NCBI RefSeq assembly: GCF_000182925.2
Contig: NC_026505.1
Span: forward strand, 3,658,001 to 3,722,000
Direction: 5' to 3'
Length of the DNA stretch: 64,000 bases
From: Neurospora crassa OR74A
Taxonomy: Eukaryota > Ascomycota > Sordariomycetes > Sordariales > Sordariaceae
The position numbers were made by a program, and so were the translations under genes. Below, one piece after another: positions 44,794 to 56,264 of the stretch. Under the pieces are notes generated by a model. It was given only the letters and a program-made list of their open reading frames with translations, searched no databases and was not told the origin of the DNA. How positions within the stretch are numbered: position 1 is the first letter of the stretch; every line of letters begins with the position of its first letter.

Positions 44794-45658
44794 GGTGTTA
44801 ACTTGAGTCGCGATGTCGCGACAGACGGTCCGCTTGGGGTTTAGCGATAGAGCGACGCTGGAAGCAAGAGAAGATATTAACGAGCGTGACGGTTGGTGAT
44901 GGCGGGGGTCTCGTAGGTCAATGGTCAAGGAATCTTGATGTTGCGATAAAGAATGCGCCCCAGCCTCTGTTGTGGAATCCTTGCCCGACGGGAGTTGGCG
45001 GTCGTGGGGTTTGCGGATAGCGGTGGCGGCGGATGATTTCAGTCTGGTTTGGTTTGATCGGAACCTCAACGCGCGAACGGAAGGGGAGAGGACGGGATTG
45101 CAGGCTTCAGGGGATTGCGGTTTTGACAGGACGGAGAGATGAAGCGGCTGGGCGGATCTTCTCCAGGTTGCAACATGCCCGGCCCCAGGGCGATAGGGCT
45201 TAGTGCGCTGAGACATTTCGGTCTGACTGCATGCCAGCAAGAAAACCATGCGCTTACAAGAGCCCATGCGTTTAAACCATTCAAGTAGGGAGATTTTGTC
45301 CTCGAATTATGCATCATAAAGAAAATTGCGACTTCCTATCTCACTCAGCTAGGATATGTGAATCAGGGGTCCTCCTTGCCTCGCTTCCTGCCCACGCAGA
45401 TCGACTTTCTACGCCCCGCCATAAGCATCCCCCCGCCGCTGATGGGCCACTGCAGTATCCACAGCTTCCCTTCTGGGTGCTCACTGCATTCAATTGAGCT
45501 CTGCTTTCTTCGAACTCAAGAGAGTGATGACGGGACTTGGCCAAGGACCCCAGGACTGAGATCGATCCGCATCGCCACCAATCACCTTCACAGGTCACTC
45601 TGTGTGTTTTCTACATTGTTTGTGTGCATGTGAGTTAATCACCAGTTTCACCATCGCC
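44794..45658. other. Divergent intergenic region disordered protein / FOL3
   Basis: This 0.87 kb lies between two genes read outward. On the minus strand it is open in frame with the disordered protein up to 45267, which may be leader or an alternative N terminus. A frame also runs into FOL3 from 45602, but the conserved FOL3 start is at 45659. No separate gene is supported. Confidence 0.55.
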
Positions 45659-46897
45659 ATGATCGATCTCGGACTGGCCCGCATCGGGCGTCTTCTTCAG
45701 CACACGCCGCAGACCTGGAAGGCCATCCACGTTGCCGGCACCAACGGCAAGGGCTCAATATGCGCCTATCTCTCGGCTATGCTCAGTGCCAGCGGTGTCT
45801 CGTGTGCGAGGTTCACCTCACCCCATCTCATCGACCGCTGGGACTGCATCACTATCAATGAGAAGCCCGTCTCCGAGACGATATTCCGTCAAGTCGAGGG
45901 CTTGGTCAAGCAACGGGATCAGGACGAGAAGATCGGGGCCACCGAGTTCGAGCTCCTTGCTGCGACCGCCTTTGAGATCTTTCACCGTCTGAAAGTTGAG
46001 TATGGCGTAATCGAGGTTGGTCTCGGCGGGAAGCTGGACGCTACCAACATCTTGAAGCACAAGTCCGTTACCGTCATCGCAAAAATTGGTCTTGATCACC
46101 AGTCCTTCCTAGGAAACACGGTTGAGGAGATCGCGCTGCAAAAAGCAGGCATTATCCGCTCCGGCGTTCCCTGTGTCGTCGATGACAGCAACGAGTCTTC
46201 GGTCCTGAAAGTGATTCAAGACCATGCGAAGGAGGTCGGCGGCGTAGAGCTGCACTATCCCTCATCAGATTCCGCCCTGTTGCAGATTCTCACCAAAGAA
46301 GGCTATGAGCCGCATCAAGTTCAGAATCTGGCGTGCGCGTTGTTGGCCTTTCGCTTAGCGTGTCCGGATGTTGACCACTCGATGAGTCGTCTCCTCCCCA
46401 TCGTTAAGCAGCTGCAATGGCCCGGTCGTCTGCAAAAAATTGATCTCTTTCCCATCATCAGGCAGCATCAAGAGGCTCTGCTGGACGGAGCCCACAATAG
46501 CCAGTCGGCCGAAGTTTTGGCTGGGTATGTCAACAAGCACTACCGCTCGCGGAGTCAATCAATTACTTGGGTTCTGGCCGCTTCCAAGGGCAAAGATGTG
46601 GACAGTATTATGTCCCACATCATACAGCCGAGCGATCATGTCACGGCTGTGCAGTTTGGGCAAGTGGATGGAATGCCGTGGGTTAAAGCCGAGGACCCGG
46701 CCAACTTGATCAACCAGGCAACCCGTTATGGCGTTGAGACTCAAAATACGCACAACTCGGGAGATGATGTACGAGCTGCCCTCGAATGGGCATCCAAGGC
46801 TGCAGGAGATAAGCCGATTGTTGTTGCTGGAAGTTTGTACCTGGTCTCCAGTGTCCTGCGTCTCATGCGTGAGGCGGAATCTTACCAAAAGGCGTGA
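45659..46897 (+). CDS. FOL3: Dihydrofolate synthase / folylpolyglutamate synthase family (FOL3 type)
   Basis: The enzyme adds the first glutamate to dihydropteroate using ATP, giving dihydrofolate, a step of fungal folate synthesis. The intronless protein has 412 residues and starts MIDLGLARIGRLLQHTPQTW, the usual fungal start. The Mur-ligase-like ATP site is HVAGTNGKGSICAYL (P loop at about 27-33), followed by the FTSPHLIDRWDCITIN block, EVGLGGKLDATN with the expected active-site region, and IGLDHQSFLGNTVEEIALQKAGI. The C-terminal domain has LDGAHNSQSAEVLAGYV. The short length, and the lack of the longer insertions seen in MET7-type polyglutamate synthases, favours the FOL3 subgroup. An in-frame ATG at 45602 is less likely. 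Confidence 0.92.
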   Translation: MIDLGLARIGRLLQHTPQTWKAIHVAGTNGKGSICAYLSAMLSASGVSCARFTSPHLIDRWDCITINEKPVSETIFRQVEGLVKQRDQDEKIGATEFELLAATAFEIFHRLKVEYGVIEVGLGGKLDATNILKHKSVTVIAKIGLDHQSFLGNTVEEIALQKAGIIRSGVPCVVDDSNESSVLKVIQDHAKEVGGVELHYPSSDSALLQILTKEGYEPHQVQNLACALLAFRLACPDVDHSMSRLLPIVKQLQWPGRLQKIDLFPIIRQHQEALLDGAHNSQSAEVLAGYVNKHYRSRSQSITWVLAASKGKDVDSIMSHIIQPSDHVTAVQFGQVDGMPWVKAEDPANLINQATRYGVETQNTHNSGDDVRAALEWASKAAGDKPIVVAGSLYLVSSVLRLMREAESYQKA

Positions 46898-47159
46898 GGC
46901 GTGGTCAGCTGAGAAAATTGGATGTCGAAATTTCTGGGCTGGTGTTTGTTTTGATTGAAAAGGGGCTCTTTACACCCCCCTACATAAATCAAGCAATGTC
47001 TTCATACCCGACTCTTCATCACTTTGCCAATGTCTACTGCGACTGCCCCAAGCCAACAAGAATCACATGATCAGTCATATAACACAAAAAGGCGGTCAGT
47101 CTCGCCAGTAGATCCATTCATATCTCTTCCTTAATCTCACATTCACCGTCACCATCAAA

Positions 47160-48078
47160 ATGTTACTACCACCAAACCACCTCATCATCGTCTGCGGCCA
47201 CGCCATCTGGCTCGGCGGCCCAGAAAACGGCTGGGACGAATCCGAATGGCTCATTGAGCCTTACAAAAAGGGCGAAACGCCCACGTTTATTGCCCACATC
47301 AAAGCAGGTCTTGAAGAACTCGCAAAAGATGACCGCGCAGTGTTGATGTTCTCTGGGTTCGTCCTTCCCCCGCCCACTTTCGACCTCCGTGTCTGCACAT
47401 GACCTGACTAACTCCCACACAAATAAAAGCGGCCCAACCCGCCCCGAAACGCGCCTTTCCGAAGCCCAAAGTTACTACAACCTAGCCCTCGCCAACTCCT
47501 TCTTCGACCTTCCGCCTTCTTCCGGCCCTTCCGCTGCCGCCCCCTTTTCGAACCGCATCTTTTTGGAAGAACGCGCCCTGGACTCCTACTACAACATCCT
47601 CTTCTCCCTCATCCACTATTGGCGCGTCGTCCACCCTCAGCACCCTCAGCACGCCTGGCCGGAGCGCATCACCATCGTGAGCCACGCCTTCAAGCGGAAC
47701 AGGCTGGTGGACGGGCACTGCGCTGCCATTTTCGGTTTGGACTCCTCCTCGTTGGAGTTGGAGGAGAGGGTGAGGTTTGTGGGTATTAATCCGCCTGGGG
47801 TTGGTGGCGATGGAGTTGTTGAAATGGATAAGGAGTCGAACGAGAAGAAGGAAGCTATGCAAGGGGTGCAGTTGGCTTTGGGACAGTGGGCTGAGGATCC
47901 ACATGGGGTGGGGGAGGAGTTGGCTGAGAAGAGGAGGGCGAGGAATTGTTGGGGGGTGGATCAGCGGTTGTTTTTCAGTGAGGAGGAAAGGAGGAGTAGC
48001 GGAGTTGAGACGAGGATTTTGGAAGATGGGAGCGAAGTGCTGGTTGATGGGGATAAGCCAAGGCCTTGGGCAAGGTGA
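47160..48078 (+). CDS. DUF218 family protein (YdcF-like fold)
   Basis: Exons 47160-47356 and 47430-48078 give 281 residues. The N-terminal strand NHLIIVCGHAIWLGGP and the later VLMFSGGPTRPETRLSEAQSYY block, rebuilt across the intron, are typical of DUF218, as are the acidic EERALDSYYNILFSLIHYW helix and ITIVSHAFKRNRLVDGHCAAIF. The family includes bacterial YdcF and fungal proteins such as S. pombe C57A10.07; biochemical function is poorly defined, possibly nucleotide or SAM binding. The intron has a GTTCGT donor and a CTGACTAAC branch. The C-terminal 60 residues are charged and may be flexible. No membrane span is seen. Confidence 0.87.
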
Positions 48079-48506
48079 GGGATGGCGTCATGATTGTGTG
48101 GTCTACAAATCTGTGGAATGGCAATTCTACATCTAATCATACAAGGCAACTGGGGAACTCAAAGATCTGGTAGAATTGTTGATTCTGATGAGGAGAGGAA
48201 AATACCACGTCAAGGGCCTAAGGCCCGAGGTTTATATACAAGTTCTGCCGTGCCAACAGGGCTCCCTATCAGCCCTGGGCGCATCCTCTGGGAATGCCCT
48301 CCTTCCTTTGTGATCTTGATCTCCACATTGCTGTCCATTGTCACGATGGCCTCTTTCTACACCCCGTGCACACACATTTTCTACATGTCCATCGCTGCCC
48401 TCCCACATTGTGAGGCCAGTGAGAAGGCAGGGTTGGCTGATCTGGCAGCGCAACCATTCTCTTGGTCCCGACAGGTGATGTCTACATACTCTCCTAATCA
48501 GTGACT
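48079..48506. other. Convergent spacer DUF218 / hydrolase
   Basis: This 428 bp should hold the 3' ends of the two convergent genes. A TTTATATACA string at 48230-48239 has no assigned role. No gene is visible. Confidence 0.6.
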
Positions 48507-49756
48507 TCAGATCTTCGACTTTCCATTTTTCACTTGAGCGACTATATCCGCATCAGCGTTCTTAACCACCTCCATCACCCATTCAACCGCATCCTTGACC
48601 ATGCCTACGCTGAAGGTGTGCCCAACTCCCGCATAAGTCCTCTCATCCACCGAGATCCTCGCCTCCTTATACTTATCTGCGGCCTCCTTGAACCACCTTG
48701 TGAACGCCTCACCGCACCGAGGGGGCACGAGTTTGTCTTCTGCGCCGTTGCAAAGAAGAAACTGCTTTCCTTGCAGACGTTCAAGAAGGATTTGCCGTCT
48801 TTGCCGTTCATCCTCATCTACTGTGCTGGGTGAGGGAGAACCCGATGACGACGTGGACGAGGGAACGGGAGCGGTGCCAAACAGGATTCCCTTCGGGTCC
48901 GTTTTGCAAGCAGCCGTGACCAAGGAAGGAGGGAAGTCTTTGCTCCCCAGAAAGGTGGTGGCGCCGGTGTCGGCAGAGTAAGTTGATAGCTTGGAGAGGC
49001 GGGCACGGTCGGTGATGAGGTCTATCAGGTGGTTAGTTGCTATGGGTATTTCAGAACGGAGAAGAATAAGAACAGACTTACTCATGAAATCAGGACATCC
49101 GATAACCGCCACACCAGCGCGCACTCTTGGGTCCGCAAACATGAGTTGCCACACGCTGTGTCCTCCGAGGGAGATGCCCAAGGCAAGGTGGTGGTCAATC
49201 ACCTTCCTCTGCTGTCCTTCTTCCTCTCCGCTATCATGAAAGAGGTACGACTCCACGACATCCCTAGAGGTAGTAAAAAAATCATTTCATCAGTGTCACA
49301 GTTCCAACTTGCACACCCGGTCACATATCGACAAACTCACAATAAAACCGTCTGATCCCCCACCATCCCCACAATACCCCCTAGCATATCCTGCGCATGC
49401 GTCTTGTTTCCCTCCCTCCACGCTCCGTTCGCCGGATCATGCACCAATCTCGTCCCGTGATTGCGCTGGTCGTATGCCAAGGCGATCAACCCCCTATCCT
49501 TCTTCTTCTCACTTCCAGTAGATTCGTTCCAAGCACCGACACACCGAGCCGCGATCTCCCGCATGTGGTCCTTGTTCCGCGTCCGCTGGTGGTGCAGCCA
49601 TAGACAGGAGACGCGAGACACGCTCGCGGGAAGCTCGTCGAGGCCGTAGACGTCGACGAGGAGACCGGCCATGGGAATGGTTTTGAGGGAGATAGAGGAG
49701 ACGGGAGGCAGGCCATCGCTGGAGATGCCGCCGGAGTTGGCGGCGGTCTGAGACAT
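48507..49756 (-). CDS. Alpha/beta hydrolase, serine hydrolase of unknown substrate
   Basis: Exons 49756-49341, 49263-49082 and 49021-48507 give 370 residues from MSQTAANSGGISSDGLPPVS. The fold is shown by a first strand with SCLWLHHQRTRNKD (a His-rich oxyanion-like loop), then LIALAYDQRNHGTR with an Asp/Arg turn, the nucleophile elbow GISLGGHS, a likely catalytic Asp in CNGAEDKLVP and the His in AGVGHTFSVG. There is no signal peptide, so it is probably cytosolic. A Ser/Pro-rich insert (about 235-260) separates cap and core. The introns rebuild LDVVESYLF and PDFMNLITDRARLSK, which supports the splicing. I cannot say which esterase or peptidase subfamily it is; similar fungal proteins are annotated only as alpha/beta hydrolases. 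Confidence 0.87.
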
Positions 49757-50918
49757 TGTTGCGGTGGTTGCTGTTGTCGACGTTGTTCCTCTGGTAAGGG
49801 TTTGAGGTGTAAGAGTTTGGTGTGTTCGGATCAAGGATAGATGTTAGGCGTTGGGGACAGGTAAGGAGGATTTCTACGGCCTGGGAGATACGGACGGAGG
49901 GAGCTAAAAGTGACTGAGGAGAGATGATGGGAGGTTTTGAGTGGAATCCTTAAACAATGGATAGGCAAGAAAATTATGAAGATGAGATCAACTAGTGAAA
50001 GCTGGAACTCAATTACTTGAAACACAAAGATCACTTTTGACACTCGGTGGCGTTGTACCGATGCATCGGACGTTGTTATTAGCGGAGGAGGTGCGGTTGG
50101 GAGGTCCCGTTGTGAGTGCTTACTAGTAGTAGGGTACCCCACCCGAACGGCACCGGTGCGGGTACGGCCCACGGGAGAGGAGCTCTACAGGCGGGGTCGG
50201 AGAACCCTTGGGAATTCCATCTCGAGATTATCCACTCGGCCATAGTATCGGTAACACTGCCCGATAGTCATGAATGCTAGTTTATATCGAGTTTCCAACA
50301 TGAAATTTCTCTTCTATAAGCATCCTGTTATTTTCTTGATACCAGTACCGTTTCTCGATAGTGTTTAACTGTACATGCATCTTGCAGGATGACAGCAACA
50401 TGGGTCTCTCATCTGTTCATTTGCTGGTCAGTAGAAGCTCATCATACCAGTGAATGAGTACCAGCTTAGAGAAGAATGTAACATGTTTTAATGACCATTC
50501 TTGAGATGTTCTATGTCGCCCGATACCGATGGCATCGGCGATGAGGACCGGCCAAAACATGAACGAAGCGATGGGTACCCACCCGGCATTGGTCCCACTT
50601 TATTTCGGGGTATGCTTCGGTACTCCGGCCGAATGTAACCGCTCCGTGTTCCGGTGACAGCGTTGCTTTTCCCAACCAACCACAGAAAGGCATCTAGGCA
50701 ACAGCAGGCAGCCATGGACTTCAGAAAAGTAGTTCTATTTGTTGTTTGTTGAAAGTTTACTGTACTAATCGTAATTTACCCTAAACAACTTCTTACGCAT
50801 CAATGTGGCTATAAAATGTTCTCAAAATTTTGTCCAACTCCGTAGTGATAGACTTGATTCAATCCAACTCTTTGATTCTCAGATATACACCGATCACTCG
50901 CGAGTTTCACCGTACAAA
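49757..50918. other. Divergent intergenic region hydrolase / HD-domain gene
   Basis: This 1.16 kb separates two genes read outward. A short frame ahead of the hydrolase start (to 49834, in frame) could be an alternative start but encodes Thr repeats. Small frames at 50488-50715 have no support. Confidence 0.6.
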
Positions 50919-51733
50919 ATGGACACCTTCAAAGATGATCCCCTAGTCCAGGCCGTCACGGCCTACGTAAAGAACTACATGAGCAATTACGACGCGTCTC
51001 ACGACTGGAGCCACATCGAGCGTGTCGTCGGACTATCGCACTACATCTACGCCAAGTCCGCCAACAAGGACTCACTCGATCTTCGCACCATCCACCTTGC
51101 AGCCCTCTTACATGACGTCGGCGACAAGAAGTCAGTTTCTCCTTGTCTTCTTCCTCTCCTTCCTCTCAGCCTCACATGCCTTCTCGCGCCAATCTGAACC
51201 TTATATCCAACCTTGATCTCACCTTTCAATGGACAGCCTCCCCCCAGCCTCAATTCACATACTTACACAAAAACCTTGCTAACATATTGGGTACAAGATA
51301 CTTGAAAGAGTCAGAAGACCCCACCACTCTCATCGCTACCCTCCTCACATCCCTTTCCTGCCCAGCCCCCCTCGCCTCCAAGATCCAAACCATTTGCCTC
51401 AACGTCTCCTACAGCACCGAGACCAAGAACCCGGCAAATCCAGGTTTCATTAACTCGCTCATTGAGAAATACCCAGAGCTAGCCGTGGTACAGGACGCGG
51501 ACCGACTGGACGCCGTCGGCGCGGTCGGGTTGGGACGCATGTTCACGTTCGGCGGAGCCAAGACGGGGAGGGACATGGCTGGGAGTATGGAGCATGTGGA
51601 CGAGAAGCTGGTGAGGTTGGTGGACTTGGCGAAGACGGACGTGGGGAGGGAGTTGATGAGAGAACGGACGGAGAGACTGAGGGTTTTTCAAGGGTGGTGG
51701 GAGGAGGAGGTTGGGTTTGTTAGGAGGGTTTGA
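50919..51733 (+). CDS. HD-domain metal-dependent phosphohydrolase
   Basis: Exons 50919-51130 and 51298-51733 give 215 residues. The HD pattern is complete: HDWSHIERV (first His), LLHDVGDKK (His-Asp) and QDADRLDAVGAVGLGRMF (Asp), as in YedJ-type single-domain HD hydrolases. Such proteins bind divalent metals and cleave phosphate esters, often of nucleotides; the substrate is not evident here. Splicing joins DVGDKK to YLKESEDPTTLIATLL with a GTCAGT donor and a GTACAAG acceptor. There is no signal peptide or membrane span. The ATG lies in a CAAAATGG context. An earlier in-frame ATG at 50805 precedes a stretch unlike the family and was not used. Confidence 0.9.
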
Positions 51734-52531
51734 GAGGGGAGGGGGTGATGGGTGCCGATTTAGATGCTGTTGAAACGACGGGAAAGTTGAAGACGATAGA
51801 AGGTTAAGGTTGATTTTAGACAGCGGACTTCCTTTACTGATTGATCATGAAAAGCAAGTTTCAAGATGTTTGTTGTATTTCTGGATGTGCTACTTCTATG
51901 ATGTTCGCTTTTCATGTAGACTTTAAGTAGACTTTGGGAATTATCCCTTGATCATGTTTGGTGTGCACGGATGCCACTCCGTCGCCTTACCAGACACCTG
52001 CGCATCACTTTAGCTCAGCCGATTGTCAGTCAAACGAATGCATGACTGAACAGCTTGGATAAAAAAGAATCGTATCGGGCTTCATCAGGAGCAAAAGCAG
52101 CATACCTACCACGCTCTGCAGCCTTCGAAAGCCTTTCCTTTCCAGTATCAATGACAGGCCAGAGCGACTTAGTCCACTCATCGTATGTCCTTGTGTCGGA
52201 TTGAAGCAAACCGGGGTGGCTCGCCGGTTGCTGTATAGCTGAAGTATTCGAGCAAGGATGACCTTCAACCAGGCTATGTGACCTGCGCTATGATTTTCCT
52301 CCCTTCTGAACTGACCTAACCCGATTTTGGTTTAAAAAAAGATTAACGCCTTCAGCGCCGCCGTAGAATCTTGGTATCGTGTTCCGAGAAAATGAAACCC
52401 AATTGTAAACACCAATTGAATGAAATCCGAAACTGAAAGCTGTGAATATTATGCTCGTTTTGGCGGCCTGACCCAGGTTGCTATGTTGTCGTGCCCTTTC
52501 TCAAGCTACTCTCATCGTACACCAAACTACT
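51734..52531. other. Convergent spacer HD-domain gene / U1-C
   Basis: This 0.8 kb lies between two 3' ends. Frames at 52026-52268 (minus) and from 52420 (plus, antisense to U1-C) have no support. No RNA gene is recognised. Confidence 0.6.
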
Positions 52532-53309
52532 TCACCTCTTGTCGGCACCCGGAGGCCCTTGACCAGGGGCGCCAAAAGGTGGCATACCGGGGAACGCACC
52601 TGGCGCACCGGGAGGGGGGAAGGGAAAGTTTCCTGCTCCAGGTGGGGGGAAGGGTAGACCTCCTGGGGGCGGGAATGGCAGACCACCAGGACCGGGCATC
52701 GGAGGCGGTACGCCAGGTATACCAGCAGGAGCGCCAGGCATACCAGGAAATGGGGGCATTGGAGGCATTCCGCGAGCTCCTGGCGCTCCAGGAGGAGGAA
52801 TACCGCCGGGCACGCCTGGGGCACCAAAGGCTCCGGGAGGGGGCACCGGCGCGCCACCGGGCATGCCTGGGAACGGAGGAGGCATGCCGCCAGGGAAAGG
52901 CGGGAAGGGGGGAACGCCGGCGCCCGGGGGCGGGAAGCCGAGGCCGGGAGGGACTCCGCCGGGTTGGTTCTGCGGGAGCATAGGATTGGCGTGGGCTTGG
53001 CCTTCGGCGGCGTACGAGGAGGTAATCGAATCGATAACGGATTGGGCCTTCTCGTGACCAATCTCTGTAAAACAAAATCGCATTAGTTATGCGGTGAAGT
53101 CGGAAATGGTGGATTGGGGGCTTATTGTGCCGTACGTTGGTAGTAGTCAACAACGTTTCGTAAATGGTTACGACCGCTGTTGTGCGCCTTGCGGACGCTC
53201 ATGGAATCGTGCGTGAGGTACACATCGCAGTAGTCGCAAAAGACTGTACAAGATGTCGTCAGCATCGAGTTGAAGATGAGCGGTCCAAGCAGTACTCACA
53301 TTTTGGCAT
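52532..53309 (-). CDS. YHC1: U1-C, U1 snRNP zinc-finger protein
   Basis: U1-C stabilises pairing of U1 snRNA with the 5' splice site. Exons 53309-53300, 53243-53136 and 53064-52532 give 216 residues. The zinc finger reads [17 protein letters not shown], then [16 protein letters not shown], with Cys6, Cys9, His24 and His30 exactly where human U1-C has them. The helix [14 protein letters not shown] follows, then a Pro/Gly/Met-rich tail of about 140 residues (PPG, PPPG repeats) as in metazoan and fungal U1-C. The first coding exon is only 10 nt (ATG CCA AAA T), with donor GTGAGT. The second intron (GTACGG donor) restores [13 protein letters not shown]. It is divergent from ERV25 over 558 bp. The long false frames on the opposite strand come from the Pro/Gly repeats. 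Confidence 0.96.
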
Positions 53310-53867
53310 TTTGGTAGATTGTGATCGCGAAACCTTTCAAGACGGGGTTATTCGAAATCTCTGTGGCTGCCCTCGGAGAAAGTCGCAAGTTGGATGGCAA
53401 CAATGATACGGCGCGCGACAACGACGAAGACAAAAGAAGGTTTGCAAGGCTGAAGTGCACTGGACACACACAATGGGACGCGATGACCAAAGCGGGACCA
53501 GGTTGGTCCTCGAGGTGCTTGGCAATAGTGGATCCTCTAAGGCTTCCCCAAAAAAGAGCTCCCCTGATCGGTTCGCGGCTGCTGATTGGCACAACAAGGG
53601 CACTCCTGCTGTCAAGCCGTTGTGGACATGCTCCAGACCTGTCTCAGCTGTCCTTAAGTTGCCTGCCCAAAGAGAAGCCGCCAGATTTCCCCTAGATCCA
53701 AGTCGCGGAGCTATTCCCATTAATACAGACAGCCCACCTTCCGCGATACGATCAGGTCACGCACTGCATAGCTTCGCCGGACTGTGTTGACAACTCGACG
53801 ACACTTTCAAACTTTTTTTGTCCCGGCCGCCGTCCCACGTTCTAGATCATCCTATCAATCAGCGATC
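53310..53867. other. Divergent promoter region U1-C / ERV25
   Basis: This 558 bp is shared upstream sequence of two outward genes. Overlapping short frames on both strands in 53320-53790 appear by chance. No specific site was picked out. Confidence 0.6.
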
Positions 53868-54760
53868 ATGGCATCCCTAAAGTCGCTGCTGAGCGGCTTC
53901 CTGCTGCTCGCCGGTGCCGCCCAAGCTCTCAAGTTCGACCTTGAGGCTACCTCTTCACACCACAGCAACCAGCGACGATGCATACGGAACTTTGTCAACA
54001 AGGACACATTGGTGGTTGTAACGGCTACGCTTGACGGATACAAGGGCGATGGCATGAACGTCAACATGCACGTAGGTGCTCTCCCTCCTGGGTGCAAGTT
54101 AAAGGGGCTAGGGGATGGATTATGGGGCGGTCAATTACATGGACGAGTCTGACTTTGGACGCGACACAGATCTCCGATAGCCACGGAAACGAGTACGGCA
54201 AGGCCAAGGATATTGCTGGCGAGCAGCGCATCGTCTTCACCTCGCATCACGACGCAGCCTTCGACGTGTGCTTCGAGAACTACCTTACTGGTTGTACGTA
54301 CATTCCTTGGCCATGACGAAAATTAGCAAAACAACCAGCAAAAGCTCGGATGGGAAACTGACAAGATTGCGATGATCAGCCAAGTATGTCGAGAACCCCC
54401 GCCGCCACGTCGAGCTCGATATCGACATTGGTGCCGATGCCAAGGACTGGTCCGCCATCCAGGCCACCGAGAAGCTTAAGCCACTTGAAACCGATCTGCG
54501 CCGCATCGAGGAGCTGGTCGGCGAGGTTGTTAACGAAATGGATTACTTGCGCGCTCGTGAGCAGAAGCTCCGTGATACCAATGAGAGCACCAACAACCGT
54601 GTTAAGTGGTTTGGCATGGCCACCACTTTCCTCCTCATTGCTCTCTGGGGGTGGCAGATTATGTACCTCAGGGCGTACTTCAGGTTCGTTTTCCCATCTA
54701 GCGGAGCAAATGGGTTCAGTTACTAACATAAATCTGCTTAGATCTAAGCATCTTATTTAA
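53868..54760 (+). CDS. ERV25: p24-delta cargo receptor (ERV25 type)
   Basis: p24 proteins cycle in COPI and COPII vesicles and help select cargo between ER and Golgi. Four exons (53868-54071, 54170-54293, 54380-54683, 54742-54760) give 216 residues. A signal peptide is present ([20 protein letters not shown]), then the GOLD domain with the paired Cys of RRCIRNF and FDVCFENY, a coiled coil ([25 protein letters not shown], written here as two runs: [18 protein letters not shown] and NEMDYLR), the membrane span [16 protein letters not shown] and the cytosolic tail YFRSKHLI, close to the yeast ERV25 end. The tail is completed by a 19-nt last exon. Introns follow consensus, with branch CTGAC and TACTAAC. 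The delta subfamily is inferred from the tail. Confidence 0.93.
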
Positions 54761-55511
54761 TGGGCTGGGCGCAACCTACGATGACGACCCACAACTACCA
54801 CTGTCCAAACTACCTTATTTATTATACGGCTTCATGGTAACGACGGGCGGGAGGTTTTATGAACTCTTTACTACACGCAACGCAGGCGAGCGAATGGCAT
54901 ACAATAGGTTGGAGATTTCTGGTGTAACTATATACGGTAATGTGTTTCAACCAAAAAGTTATGGAGTAAAAAGGAGAATTGACTGCATGCTGAGTGAGCC
55001 GTCTACTTTTGGAAGTTCAAGACTATTTGAGAGCGAAAATCTGCCCGGTGCATACCAAGAGAAGTCGCATCCAAAAGGCGTTATGGGCGTCGTGGGCGTT
55101 GTTGTGGTGATGAGTCGAAACATGAGCAATTGGCGATAGAGGCACTGGAGACGGTGGCGATGTCATGGATTGACAACGGAGATGCGGAGGGATGAACCGG
55201 AACCGGCAACAATTTTTCGGCCTCGGCCCCCATTGTATGATCACTTGCCAAGCCCGCCGAACTAGTGTAAGGGACGGGGTATTGTAGCGTCTGTAATCGG
55301 CCCCGAACGGAATCCTACAACAATTCCCATCACTTCGACATCCTCATTTATAAGCCGGAGCAGTTACCTAGTTCGCGCAACGGCACCCTCTCCACACTAT
55401 CCGCTTCATCCGAGCGATTTACACACCTAACCTTGGCCGTCGCTCTATTTCGGCTACAACAATCCGTCTTCAGTCAGTTCGCCAAAAGCACCTAGACAAA
55501 TCGTCGCAACA
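54761..55511. other. Intergenic ERV25 3' flank and SDHAF2 promoter
   Basis: This 0.75 kb lies between two plus-strand genes. The part 55380-55511 is a C-rich leader. No gene is visible. Confidence 0.6.
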
Positions 55512-56264
55512 ATGGCTTCCTCTCTTCGCGCCCTCCGGCCCGCGGCCGCCACCTTTGCGCGCGCTGCCGCTGTGCGCCCCGCCTCCGTCGCCAGCAGACA
55601 CGTCATTGCCTTTTCGCGATCGGCCAGCAACGACAGCACAGATAACCAGCAAAAGAAGGACCTCGACGTCGGCGAACTGCAAGGCGCCACCTTCAAGATC
55701 GAGCCGCTCCGGAGAGTCGGCGAGGACCCCGCCACCATGCGGGCGCGTCTCCTTTGTACGTTTTATCTCTCCCTTCGCTAATCCTTATCTTCATCACCTA
55801 CATGTAAACCCAACGAACTAACTCCCCTTCCTCTCCTTCTAGACCAATCTCGCAAACGCGGCACCCTCGAATCCGACCTGATCCTCTCCACTTTCGCCGC
55901 CGCCCACCTCGGCTCCATGACGCCCGAACAACTGAAGCAATACGACTTGTTTCTTGACGAAAACGACTGGGACATTTACTACTGGGCCACGCAAGAACCC
56001 CCCTTGCCCGGCCAGGAGAACCAACATCTCCAACAAAACTCCGAGGAGGCTTCTTTGTCAGAGAAGAAGGAACAGTTGCCGCCTAACCCGCGCGCGGGCG
56101 AGTGGGCACAGACGGTCGGCACCTTCAAGCCGGCGTACCGCCCGGTCCCGGCTAGGTGGAAGGGCAGTGAGATTCTGGAATTGTTGAGGACGCATGTCAA
56201 GGAAAAGGGGATGGGAAGCAAGGGGGGGATGGCGTTCATGCCGAGGTTGGAGGAGTATAAGTGA
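55512..56264 (+). CDS. SDH5: SDHAF2 (Sdh5/Emi5), succinate dehydrogenase assembly factor
   Basis: This mitochondrial matrix protein is needed to attach FAD covalently to the SDH flavoprotein subunit of complex II. Exons 55512-55755 and 55843-56264 give 221 residues. The N terminus ([20 protein letters not shown]) is a typical Arg/Ala presequence. The conserved core spans the intron: [19 protein letters not shown], then [15 protein letters not shown] and [20 protein letters not shown]. This is the family signature, with the Leu-Asp-Asn-Asp-Trp-Asp-like segment. A longer than usual tail (residues 140-221), with [18 protein letters not shown], replaces the short tail of the yeast protein. Splicing is GTACGT to TTCTAG. 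The assignment is firm; the role of the extended tail is unknown. Confidence 0.94.

Noticed and set aside
52420-52983. Plus-strand frame with Gly/Arg repeats
   Set aside because: It is antisense to the Pro/Gly-rich tail of U1-C.
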